The notes under the pieces were generated by a model. It was not told where the DNA came from, did not search any database, and was given only the letters and a program-made list of their open reading frames with translations. Below are positions 21,664 through 37,734 of a stretch of 64,000 nucleotides of DNA, in pieces. Source of the DNA: Piromyces finnis. Its lineage: Eukaryota; Neocallimastigomycota; Neocallimastigomycetes; Neocallimastigales; Neocallimastigaceae. The stretch lies in the NCBI GenBank assembly GCA_002104945.1, contig MCFH01000004.1, forward strand, positions 1,154,001 to 1,218,000, read 5' to 3'. Position 1 is the first letter of the stretch. Every line of letters begins with the position of its first letter. A program made the position numbers and the translations under genes.

Positions 21664-21977
21664 TTAATTTACAACCAACTAATACTAATCAATATAAATG
21701 TATGGCTGAATTAGTCAATTTATCATGTTGTCCATCAAATACACAAGTTTTCTATCATGATATGTATGGTGACTGGGGTTATGACTTTAATAAGAATCAA
21801 TGGTGTGGTATTACATCATATGAAGAAAAAGAAAATGACAATAACTGTTGGTCTGAGGCTTACGGTTTTAAATGTTGTAAGGATTGTGTTGTTTATTCAA
21901 CAGATGGTAGAGGACAATGGGGTTATGACTTTATTAAAAATCAATGGTGTGGTATTCCATCTTTTTGTTTCAAATAA
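19890..21977 (+). pseudogene. Broken CotH-family protein with two C-terminal fungal dockerins
   Basis: Exon 1 (19890-19923) encodes MLKKLITVLLA. A 170-base GT-AG intron (19924-20093) lies inside the signal peptide, and exon 2 resumes as VYCVSA-KSDF. The CotH domain follows, with NFKIRGDKNLYGRTQFRLRP, TFLRSKLMCD and the YLTYDFDAELGQD segment typical of the spore-coat CotH kinase fold. A Thr run (TACC/TACT codons near 21620) leads to two CBM10-type dockerins, with YGDWGYDFNKNQWCGI and RGQWGYDFIKNQWCGI. Two lesions break it: an in-frame TAG at 20237-20239, and a one-base shift near 21299-21303, after which the proper frame continues as PNENGKYPGRLCEKLGDYS. CotH proteins with dockerins are known cellulosome components of these fungi. 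Sequencing error in an AT-rich assembly is the main alternative to a true pseudogene. Confidence 0.8.
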
Positions 21978-26924
<4,947 letters not shown>

Positions 26925-29900
26925 TATTATATTTTATTGTTTCAAAAATTATTAGAATTAAATATATTTTAAAAAAAAATGTTTTATCGTATTGTTATAA
27001 TTTATGTCGTATATAAGTGAAATTGATATAGAAATTTTAATGAATAATATTTTTCTATTATAATGTGTATTTAGTATTAATAAAATTGTTTTTAAAAAAA
27101 CAAGATCTAAAAAAAATAATATTTAATTCTAAAAAATTAAAATTTATTTTTGGGATGAATTAATTCCTTTTTTTTATTATTATTATTGTAATTATTATTT
27201 AATATATCTGTTCGTATATCAAGTATATCCTTATATTGTGATATTTGTACTGTATAAATTTTTAATAAAGGAAATTAAAATTGATACAATAGTTTACAAA
27301 ATATTGTAAAAAATATTTATTTTTTTATTTATTTTAAATTCAAATTTCCTTTTATTCCTCTTGTCTCTTCAAACGAAATAAATATTAATTAAAAAAAAGT
27401 GAAATATATAAAGTGGTGCGTAATTGTTAATTATTCAGCATCAAAAGTTTTTTCTTAAGGCATATATATCTTCCAATAATAACTTATTAAATCTAAAATA
27501 GTTATTGAGGTGTTTTTCAATAACTCTCAATATATAGATATATATCTCAAAAAAAAAAGAAAGAAAGAAAGAAAGAAAATAAAAAAAGATAATAAAAGAA
27601 AAAAGAAAAAAAAATACTTATTTCTAAATATATTTTTCTTATCAAGAAATTATTATATATTTAAAAATTTCAATTACTGTTAAACTTTTTTTACTGATAT
27701 TATTTCATTAAAAATTGTTTAATTTGATTTTATCCTCTTATATATATGATATATGATATATGATATATGATATAAATAACAAATTTTGAATGAATTTTAT
27801 CCTTAAAATTCTAGAAGATGATATTACAACTAAATTTGAATTTCTTATATGATTGACTTTTTGTAAAAGTTTTAAATTACTGTATTTCAAAAAATATATA
27901 TATAAATGGATAAATAGAATGATATTTTATATCTTAATATATTAAATGAGGAAGTTAAAATTACAATATTAATATCATTTTTATAATCATACTTTCAATT
28001 ATTTACAAAAAAATAAAAAAAAATATAAAATAATAATTTATAATTTTAAGAAATTTATTAATCTTTTTAGAAAAAAAAAAAAAGATTTTCTTAATATTAA
28101 TTTTTCAATAAATTATATTTAAATAAATAATATTTTTATATGATTCAAATACAATTAATAAATATTATTATTCAATTAAATTAATTGATATTTTCATATA
28201 TATTATTTATGATCAACTTTATTAAATAGAAATTTTAATAATTATAAAAAATTTAAATTATTTTAATCATAAGAAAAAGCATATATTTTCTTTCAAAATA
28301 AAATATATAAATACTTTACCTATAAAAAAGTATCATATTTCAAACAAATAATACATATTCATATTAATAAATAAATATATTACAATATATACTTGTAAAA
28401 TATAGGAAAAAAGAAAAGATTAATTTTTTTTAAAAAAATTAAAACCACTTAAAACTATTAACATTGAAAACTATACGTTATATTTAATTAATGGTAATTC
28501 ATTCTGTTAAAAAAACACTAATATCAATGATGAATAATATGATATTTTATTTAAAAAAGAATAGTTAATAAAAAAAAAGATACTTTTAATTCCAAATTAC
28601 TCTTGCAGTCTTTTACTTTTAGTATTATGTAGGACCTTACTCCTTTACCCTTATATAGTATTAATTTCTGTATAACCATAGTTGGCAATCATTTTTAAAA
28701 ATCTTTTTAAGATTAGAATATAAAAATATGCTACATATTATGTATTATATGTATTATATTATAATAATTTATTTAGTATAATATATATTTTAATAAGGAA
28801 TTATATTTTACTATATTAAAAATAGGATAAATTAATATATTTAACATATTTTAATTTAATAATATTCCATATATTAATAATATATAAAAATTGTTAAGCT
28901 AATATATTGAATTTATAAATTTTTTTTTTAGTTAAGAATTAGCATAATTATTCTCCTCTTAATACAAAAAATGGTATATAAATAAAAATTTATGTAATTA
29001 ATTGTAATTTATAGTTTCAATTAAATAATATGATATTAATTTAATAATAATATATTAACTTTATATGATAATTTTTCATTTATTAATAAAAAAAATTTTA
29101 ATCAATGAATGATTTGATAATAATATACGGACAATATTAAATTTAATTCTATATTTTTTTTAATATCTTATGGATAATTAATAAAACATATTTTTTACTA
29201 TTTGAGTAAGTAGCGGTCAAAATCTTTCATTTATCAATACAAAATTTAAAGGTTAAAGTCTAATGAAATAAACTAATTCGTAAAGATAAAGAAAAGAAAT
29301 AATAAAATAATAAAAATAAAAATTATTAAATATATCAAGAATTTAAAATATTTAATAATTATAATTTATACATAAGAAATAAAAAATAGAATTATTTATA
29401 TAAAAACGTCTTTAGAGCATAAGGACAAAGATGAATAGCAGGTAATAAAATGTTATTGGTATATTAATTAGGAAAGAATTATATAAAAAAACATTTTTCA
29501 AAATATTAAAAATATTTGTGATACCACGTTTCATGTAGCCCATCTTAAATGTTTTTATCTTAATATTGAAAATTAATACATATAAATAAATTTGTATTTG
29601 TATTGGATAATAAATAAAAAAATAAATAAGTAAAAAAAAGATAAATTTTGTTGTTTCAATATCATACATACTGATATAAAATTTTATATATTAATTATAT
29701 ATATTATACAAAAATTTATATTCATGTATTATAATATGAAAAAATAAAAATAAAAATAATATTAATAGAAATTACTTCAAAATCTGTTCAAAATTAAATT
29801 TCATTTCATCAAAATTTATTTACAAATATATTTTTTTATTTTAATTATACTTTTCATCATTATTCAAACTTTTCTAAATATTATAATATTAAATTACATT

Positions 29901-30682
29901 TTAATATACATTTTAAATAATTAAAATAAGTGAATGAATTAATAAATTCTATAATAAATTAATAAATATATATATTAAAATAATTAACATTCCGCTAGCT
30001 TCATGCTTTTAATATGTATTGATTTTAAATTTTTATAATTACTTAAATGTGTATTATATAATAATAGGTGAAGTTGTTTTTATTTTAATTGATATTATTT
30101 TTATCATAATAATAATAAGCTGACGATCAAATTTGGCACTAATTTTTAAAATTTAAATAATATTCTTTAAACAATAAAAATTATACAAAATCAAGTATAG
30201 TAAGGATTTTATATAAATATACTATAACTTTAAATAATTCAATTATTATCATATTTAAACTTTTCTAAATCATTATTTGAATTGAAAACCTTTTTTTTTT
30301 TCATTATAAAAGTAATATTTAATAGAAACTATAAAACTTAAATATAAATTAAAGAGAATAAATTTCAATAATAAAAAAAGTAGCTATAACTGAATAAAAA
30401 AATTTCAAAATAAAATTAATTTATAATTAATATATAAAAATAATAATATATGTAATTTAACTTTAAAGTTTATTCAATCATTTTATTTAAATTATTTTTA
30501 TTAAGTTTATCTTTATTATTTTATTTCAATATTAAATTATTAAAGACTAATTTATTTCTATTTTTGTTTTTGTTTTTATTTTGCTTATAATTTTATAAAA
30601 AAAAGTTACATTTCAAACTATTAAATATAATATATTAAAACAAAGTATATTATATATAATATCTAAAAAGCAATAATAAAAT
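26925..30682. other. 3.7 kb AT-rich intergenic DNA
   Basis: No supported gene or RNA. Visible items are a purine (GAAA)n tract at about 27556-27580 and (GATATAT)n near 27740-27775. An 85-codon minus-strand ORF (29412-29669) is Ile/Phe/Tyr low complexity without relatives I recognise and is not called. Confidence 0.5.
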
Positions 30683-30970
30683 ATGAATAACCAATTAAGT
30701 ATTTGTCAATGTTGTAATAATGAAATCTTAGGAAGAACTAAAATATTTTGTGGAGAATGTTTTCAAAAAATGAAAGAAATGGTCAGTATAGGGCAAAATA
30801 AAATTTTAAAACCTATGGCTGAACAAAAATGTGTTCTGTGTAATAAATATGAAAATAGATTTATTTATCAATTAAATGAAAAAGATTTCCACAAAAAAGG
30901 AATATATGTTTGTGATTTATGTATAGAAGAAGAAATGTCAAAAGAAGAAAAATTATGGAGAATAAGATAA
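30683..30970 (+). CDS. Small hypothetical protein with four CxxC pairs
   Basis: A 95-residue intronless protein beginning MNNQLSICQCCNNEI. Four Cys pairs are visible: CQCC (8-11), CGEC (23-26), CVLC (50-53) and CDLC (76-79). Spacing suggests two zinc-binding modules of about 20 and 25 residues, like a treble clef or zinc ribbon. The C-terminus is acidic then basic (EEEMSKEEKLWRIR). There is no signal peptide or membrane segment, so a cytosolic or nuclear protein is likely. I do not recognise the family. Composition is clearly non-random against the flanks, supporting a real gene. It stands alone between 3.7 kb and 1 kb of non-coding DNA. Confidence 0.7.
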   Translation: MNNQLSICQCCNNEILGRTKIFCGECFQKMKEMVSIGQNKILKPMAEQKCVLCNKYENRFIYQLNEKDFHKKGIYVCDLCIEEEMSKEEKLWRIR

Positions 30971-31268
30971 ATTGAAATAAAAAAAAAAGTATTATAATCT
31001 AAATTGCCATATTTATTTATTTTATATAAATAAGACATTGTAATATAAAAAGGATAAAAAGGTTTAACAATAAAAATAACTTATTTATTAACATGTAAAA
31101 TACATAGTAAAAAGAAAAAAAGAAAAAATACAATAATTTTTACCTTTTTTTTTTTTTATTTTATTCTAATTTTTTTATTTATTGTTGTTGTTAATGTTGT
31201 TATTGCTCGCAAATTGAAAAGAAAGAGAATTTTGAATCTTATTTTCTTTTATTTATTTACTTATTTAC

Positions 31269-31299
<31 letters not shown>

Positions 31300-32057
31300 T
31301 ATATATATATATATATAATATATATATATAAAAAAAAAGATATAATATGCTTTCAAATAAAATAATATTTATGAATGTAGTGTATTAAATTTTTTATTTT
31401 TTTCAAATTGTATATAGCAGAACTATAACTTTTATTGATTGCTTTGACTCTAATAACTTAATATTTTATTATTTTATTTCATTAATAATTAAAGGGAAAA
31501 TATTATGTTCAAAAAGAATGTAATAAGCTTACTAACAAAAATAATATTATGTATTATATTTTAACTTTTCATATTAATTATTAATTTTTTCTTTTTTTGC
31601 AAAAGATATGGCAAAAAAAAAAAAAAAAAAAAAAAAAACTTTTTAAAAATGTACTAGAATTAAATATTAAATATAAATAAATATATTTTGATTAAACATA
31701 TCTATCATCAAATTTAAAGATAAAAAATAAATAAATAAAAAATATACTTTTTATTTTAATTTTTATTATTACTGCTAACTAAATTATTTGAACTTTTTTT
31801 TTTTTACTTATTATTACATAAAATAAATAAATATATTATAAAATACTAATAATAAAATTTATATAAAGAAAATAAGACTAATAATTGAAATAAATTATTT
31901 AAAAATAGGACGAATTATATTTTTTTGTCTTTGAGGATTATATTTTAATTTAATAAAATTAATAATTCAAAAATAATAATTAAATAAAATAAACATTCGC
32001 ATAGCATTAATAAACATTAGTAAGAAAAAATGATGATGTTGACTAATTTTAATAGTT
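30971..32057. other. AT-rich intergenic DNA with TTTA and AT microsatellites
   Basis: A (TTTA)n tract at 31251-31300 runs into (AT)n at 31301-31330. A poly(A) run lies near 31614-31638. No gene seen. Confidence 0.5.
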
Positions 32058-34625
32058 TTAATTTATATTTTCATTTGTAGCATAATTAATAGTGGGTGTG
32101 ATAGTATTAGATGTGTAAGATGACTCTTCTTCTTGATGTTGATATTTGGATGAATAATAAAGTTCAGAAGTTGATTTAGCCTTCTTAAACATTTTACGAT
32201 GATGTTTGCATTGTTCAATATATTTTGAATCAGCCATCTCAACATATTTTTGAGGACTACAAAATTCTTTATAGTTATTATAGAATTCTTTGTAACCACC
32301 CTTTAAAACATATACTTCAGGATAATGAAGCCTTGGATAAAAAAATAGGTTTTTTTCACGATCAGCTTTTCTAAAGAACTGAGCCATCCAAGGAGCACGT
32401 TCAGATGAAAATTCGCAATGAAAAATAATTATAACTTTCTTGGAATAATCTTCTTTATTGAAAAATAGATTATAAAGCTTGGCAGGGTCATTAATATTTT
32501 TAGCATTATGTATATGGCCACCTTCATATTCGTATGGGAAACGACAATCTATAATATGAAATTCATCATATAAACCTTTGTATTTACCTTGTAAAAGCTT
32601 AGAGAGAGTAGTAGCCGAAATTCTTCTTAGAGAATCTTTACCACTATTAAACGGCAAAATAGAATCTTCACCATGACCAAAAGAAGATGCATCTTTCCAG
32701 TTCTTAAGATATTGTAAAGAACATTCACTATAAGTACGGCATATACGTTTTGGGAAACACTTAGAAAATGAATTACATTCTGAAGAAGAAGAAGAAGAAG
32801 AAGGGGAATCTAAAGTGGAATCATCTTTTTTAATATTGGTATCATGATTCTTTTCATCTTCATTTTCTTTAATATCAGAAGTAGAAGCAATAGAATCTAT
32901 CGATGACGTTGAAAATAATGTCTTTCGGCGTCTTGGAGCTACTGGGGTTGGTGATAATAATATATAGCTATTTTTATTATTTATTTCATTCTTAGATTTT
33001 GAAGCTCTAAAGTAATTGTTACAACCTTCAATCATACTTTTACTCCTTCTAAGAAAATGACTAGCAGAAGGAGTGGGTGATAATAAATTACTTTCTATTT
33101 GGTCCTTAATAAAATCTAATGTAAAATCAGAACGTTTATTGATTTTGAAATCTGACAAACCTAAAGGAGAAGAGTTAACAAAATCTGTATTGGAATTAAT
33201 TATATTTTCATTATTAAAATTTGCTAATGGTGATGAAGGTATAGGTGATGATGAAGGTTGAATTTGTGAAGAATATGAAAAAAGAGAATGAGATGGGCTT
33301 TCCAATAAATCCTCTGTAGATTGATAAGATGATACAAAATTAGTTATTTCATTATCAGACACCTTTGTTGCTACAGGCGTTGGGGTAGGTGAACTAAAAA
33401 CATCTGTAATTTTTGGAGTTGAAGATATTATTGTCGAGGTAGTACAATTAAAGGAAGAAGTTTCTGGATAAGAATTCTTAAAAGTATTTTTTAAATGATT
33501 ATATGGAGAGGAAATAGATGAATCTGAATCAGCATCAAAAAGAGTCTTTGCATTATTAAATGATTTTGAAGAATGTAAAGAAAATAGTTTTTTAGGCATA
33601 GCTGGGGTTGGAGATTGTAAGTCAAAATCTTGATATCTTTTAAATATATTTGGATAATAAGAGTTTCTTTTATGCTTATCATCTAATTGGGTATCATTCT
33701 TATTGTAAAAAAGAATATTTTTATTATTATCTTTTAATTCAGATTCTGTAAATGGCGTATCATTTGATTCAGATGGGGTTAAAGTATTAGCATTAGATTC
33801 AAAGTTATTATTATTAATAGAAGAAGAGAAACGATGACGTGTAATATTTAAAGGGGAAGGTGTCATTTGAAATGGTGAAGGTATACAGTTAAACGGTGAA
33901 GATAAATTAGTTTTACTCATCAACGGCATTGACTCACGACGCGTACTATCATCGCTTGAAAGTGGTGTTGCTTGTTGTTGTTGGATGCGAAATAATCTAC
34001 GACTATTTGAAATATGATGATGATGGTGTTGATGATGTTCATCATACTTCATATTTTCAAAAGATAATTTTGTTTTCACTTTAGTTTTAGACTTTGCTTT
34101 AGATTTATTACGTAAAATATCTGATTTTAAATTAAATAATTCCTTTGTTTTTATTTCAATATTAGCAATATGTTTATCCGTCTTTTCCTCAGATAAATTA
34201 TTCTGCTTACTAGTAATAATTAGTGTTTTAATAGCTTCTCGTTTATTCCAATGAGATATTCCATTCTTCTTTTTTATTCCTGAATTACATATGGGTATCA
34301 AAAAATCTGAGGAAGAAGATAAAGATTTTGTCTTATTCTTAATTTCTGATGACAGCTTAGCAGGTGAAGAAAAAGTAACAATAGGCGCTTTTTTAGTTTT
34401 ACTTATAAGTTTTATAGGAGAACTATTAAAAACGCTTGTACTAATAATGCTGCCCTTACTTATAATACTATTAATTTTTGGACTAGATTTTTTTTGAATT
34501 TGTCGAGAAATTAATGACTTTTTATTTTTTGTTAATATTGGAGAATGGGTTTTAAAAAAACCCATACCAAAACCTGATTTTCTTTTTATTACTCCTTTAG
34601 AAGATGTTGATTCTTTAGTTGTCAT
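32058..34625 (-). CDS. CDC25: CDC25-family M-phase inducer phosphatase
   Basis: An 855-residue dual-specificity phosphatase expected to remove inhibitory phosphates from CDK1 at mitotic entry. The C-terminal rhodanese-like catalytic domain (about 655-800) has FHIIDCRFPYEYEGGHI and the CX5R loop in FHCEFSSERAP, with catalytic Cys near residue 738, then WMAQFFRKADR and VYVLKGGYKEFY as in CDC25. The long N-terminal part (1-640) is disordered, Ser/Thr-rich and carries many S/T-P sites, including five copies of SPTP, as expected for CDK and polo-kinase regulation. A His run (near 195-203) is an oddity. It is a single exon, unlike the neighbouring housekeeping genes, and is divergent from the nucleoporin gene across 3 kb. 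The family call is firm. Confidence 0.93.
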   Translation of the reverse strand: MTTKESTSSKGVIKRKSGFGMGFFKTHSPILTKNKKSLISRQIQKKSSPKINSIISKGSIISTSVFNSSPIKLISKTKKAPIVTFSSPAKLSSEIKNKTKSLSSSSDFLIPICNSGIKKKNGISHWNKREAIKTLIITSKQNNLSEEKTDKHIANIEIKTKELFNLKSDILRNKSKAKSKTKVKTKLSFENMKYDEHHQHHHHHISNSRRLFRIQQQQATPLSSDDSTRRESMPLMSKTNLSSPFNCIPSPFQMTPSPLNITRHRFSSSINNNNFESNANTLTPSESNDTPFTESELKDNNKNILFYNKNDTQLDDKHKRNSYYPNIFKRYQDFDLQSPTPAMPKKLFSLHSSKSFNNAKTLFDADSDSSISSPYNHLKNTFKNSYPETSSFNCTTSTIISSTPKITDVFSSPTPTPVATKVSDNEITNFVSSYQSTEDLLESPSHSLFSYSSQIQPSSSPIPSSPLANFNNENIINSNTDFVNSSPLGLSDFKINKRSDFTLDFIKDQIESNLLSPTPSASHFLRRSKSMIEGCNNYFRASKSKNEINNKNSYILLSPTPVAPRRRKTLFSTSSIDSIASTSDIKENEDEKNHDTNIKKDDSTLDSPSSSSSSSECNSFSKCFPKRICRTYSECSLQYLKNWKDASSFGHGEDSILPFNSGKDSLRRISATTLSKLLQGKYKGLYDEFHIIDCRFPYEYEGGHIHNAKNINDPAKLYNLFFNKEDYSKKVIIIFHCEFSSERAPWMAQFFRKADREKNLFFYPRLHYPEVYVLKGGYKEFYNNYKEFCSPQKYVEMADSKYIEQCKHHRKMFKKAKSTSELYYSSKYQHQEEESSYTSNTITPTINYATNENIN

Positions 34626-37599
34626 TTTACAAATATCAAAATTAAAATGTAAATATTATCATGTTAATATTGTTTTATTATAATTTGAATTTGTATATAT
34701 GAAATAAATTTGACTTTTAAGAATTTTATTAATCTTTTATATATATTAATTTATAATTATAAAATTAATATATAAAACAATAAAATATATTATATGAAAT
34801 GCTATTTTCTTACCTAAAGTTTTCATGTTAGGATATATTATATTAATCTCTTAGATTTTAAACCAAAATAATAAAAAATATTATTATAAGTATCTTTATA
34901 ATATAGGAGAAACAAAAAAAGAAAAAAGAAAAAAAAAAAGAAAAAAAAGAAAAGAAAAAAAGAAAAAGAATATATATTAAATCCTAAATTTATATATATT
35001 AACACTTCTTTCTATAATACAAATTCCAATTACGCATATATAAATTTTATATAAAAACTTTATAAAAATTTTATGTTTTAAATGGATTGATAAATAATTC
35101 CAATCCAATATAAAGATTTTAACAATTTAAATAATACAAAGAAATGTATTGGATAATGTTTTAATCAAGTTTTATTATCATTACTAATACTTCTTAATTA
35201 TCTAAAGTAAATGTCAATTAAACATATAATAAAATTTTTATATATAGTAATATAGTAATATACTATATTTCTTTCTATATTTTATATATGCTTTTTAAAA
35301 ATAGTAAAAAGGGAAAAAGGAATAAAGAAAAAAAAAAGAAAAGAAAGCTGTTTTTATTTAAATATATAATACTTTTTTTTTTAATGGAATATACTTAAAT
35401 AACATATAAAAGAAAGTTTATTAGTTATTTATTTACATCTTAAAATTTTTTTTTTTACAATATAATTCTTAATAAAATATAATAATATATAAAAGTATAT
35501 TGATTTATTTTTATAATTTAATAAATAAATTAAAATAAATATTTATATATATTATTCATATATATATTAATATTTAATATATAATACTAACTCTTTATGT
35601 ATTAGTATTATTAAAAAAAAAAGAGATTTAAAAAATGAAATTTAAAAATAATTTATTCAAAATATATAATATTATATATAAAATATATTGAAATAGTTAA
35701 TACTGAGTTATGTTTTGTAGATGAATGTAAAATATACTTTAATCAGTATACATTTTATTTTCTTTTACACACTTTTTCACTAATGTATAATAAAATAAAG
35801 ACAATTATAATTATTATTATTATAAATTGTCTTATAAAAACAAGTATTTTTATAGTTTATACAATCATTTTAATAATATTGTTTTTACTTAAAATATAAA
35901 CTATGTCATATATATTAATTAAATATAAAAAAACATATTAATCACTCATTTTATCACATAAATATGTATATTTAATTAAAAAAAGCTATTATAATAATAT
36001 ATTTTATTTCTTAAATTAAAAGTTATTCCTTTATTTATGTATATAATGATAATAAAATAAATATTTAGTTGTTAATAGTTTTATATACATATATTTATAT
36101 TTTAGTTTAATTTTGTTATGTATAGACCATATTGGTTCTTTTTTTTTTTTTTAAATTATCTTAAAAAAAGATTTTATCTCTAACCTTTTCATATTTATTT
36201 GTAATACATAACTTAAAAAATCATGTTAATTATGATTAATCCTTTAATTTAATAAATCTATTAAATACAATTATTATCCAAAAATTTATATATAATAATA
36301 TTATTAGTATTATGTCAAAGTTATTAGTAAAAATATCAAAAACATTTATTTTGCTATTATATGATAATTATATCATCAATATCAACAAAAAAAAAAGAAA
36401 AGAAGAAAAGAAAAATAATAGTATATTAGTTTATTGATAAATATACTATTATAAAAAATATTCGCTATTCAATAAATATTATTAATTTTTGATACTATGA
36501 ATATATTTAGTTAAAAGTTTTGGCACTACTCGGATTAAACTAAAAAAACTTTAAAAATTTAAAAAAAAAATTATAATAAATGAAAAATATATTTAAAATC
36601 AATTTACAATATATAAATAATATATAACTAAAAATATATGGGCACTGTAAGTTCTAAAGTATATTAGAAATAATTATATAAAATATAAAAATATAGTATT
36701 AAATTTATTAGAATATTAAATAGTTAATATGAATAAATATTTTTAAAATTAAGTAATTATTTTTTTTTCTCAATGTCCTTATTATCTTGAAATTTTGGTC
36801 GTTTCAAAAAAAGATGTATCTAAATTATTTATTATACATTATTATATTAATAGTAAAATCAATACCTTTATATAATTACTTTTAATAGTAAATAATAAAA
36901 ATTTAAAATGTAAAAAAGAGTATTATATTTAATAAATTTTGATTTAAAATGATTTTAGAAATTAAATAACCTTTTTAAAAAAATTAATAAAAATTATTTA
37001 TTATAACAAAAAACTAAATATTAATATAATTACGTAAAAAAAAAAAAGATACCTTGCCAGAGGAGGTAGGAAAACAGATGTTTATATATTCTTTATGTTA
37101 TTATTTAGAATTGAGTTTTATTAACGTTGAATTTTTCAAAAAAAAAAATTTAATATTTAATACATTTTAATTGTAATGATTTAGAAATATTAATACAATA
37201 ATTATAATCTTTTATATTGTTGTATGTAATTGTTATTAAACTGAATTTATGTTAAAATATCTTTTATAACTATTAAAGTTTGGAAATAAACTTTCAGTAC
37301 AACATTTTAATATCATATATAAAATTATATGAAACAATTGTTAATGGTATCAGTATTAAAAAATATGAATAGAAATATATCATTATAGAAGAAGTTAATT
37401 TTTTACAGAGGGTTAGATTATGTTAAAAAAAGGTTTTTTTTTTTTTTTTTTATTTATTTCTAATATATATATATATTTTTTTTTATATCTTATTATATTT
37501 TTTATTTTATCTTTTAATATTATTGTGTTAGAGAAATTTTAAATTTTAAATATAATTACTGTAATTATCTCACATAAATAAAATAAAATAAATAATATT
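34626..37599. other. AT-rich divergent intergenic region (CDC25 / NUP84)
   Basis: About 3 kb with no supported gene. A purine tract (34912-34970) lies on the CDC25 side. A 9-bp stem (AAGACAATT...AATTGTCTT) occurs at 35798-35833. A small GC-richer island, ACCTTGCCAGAGGAGGTAGG, sits at 37051-37070 with no identifiable function. Confidence 0.5.
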
Positions 37600-37611
37600 A
37601 TGATTTATAAT

Positions 37612-37678
<67 letters not shown>

Positions 37679-37734
37679 GTAATAATATTAATAATAATAA
37701 TACAATAATATTTAATACTTTTGAAAAAATATAG
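37600..37734 (+). promoter_or_regulatory. Poly-Asn uORF ending directly at the NUP84 start codon
   Basis: ATG at 37600 opens 44 codons, mainly a run of 19 AAT (Asn) codons (37621-37677), and ends in TAG at 37732-37734, immediately followed by the NUP84 ATG at 37735 in the same frame. If it lies in the mRNA it should control initiation by termination-reinitiation. Alternatively the TAG replaced a sense codon and once extended the protein. Its place in the transcript is not shown. Confidence 0.5.
37621..37680 (+). repeat. (AAT)n microsatellite
   Basis: Nineteen AAT triplets then AGT, with imperfect continuation to about 37702. It lies in the 5' leader of the nucleoporin gene. Confidence 0.95.

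Noticed and set aside
29412-29669. 85-codon minus-strand ORF with apparent membrane segments
   Set aside because: Ile/Phe/Tyr/Leu richness is expected from AT-rich DNA. No recognisable domain or neighbour supports it.
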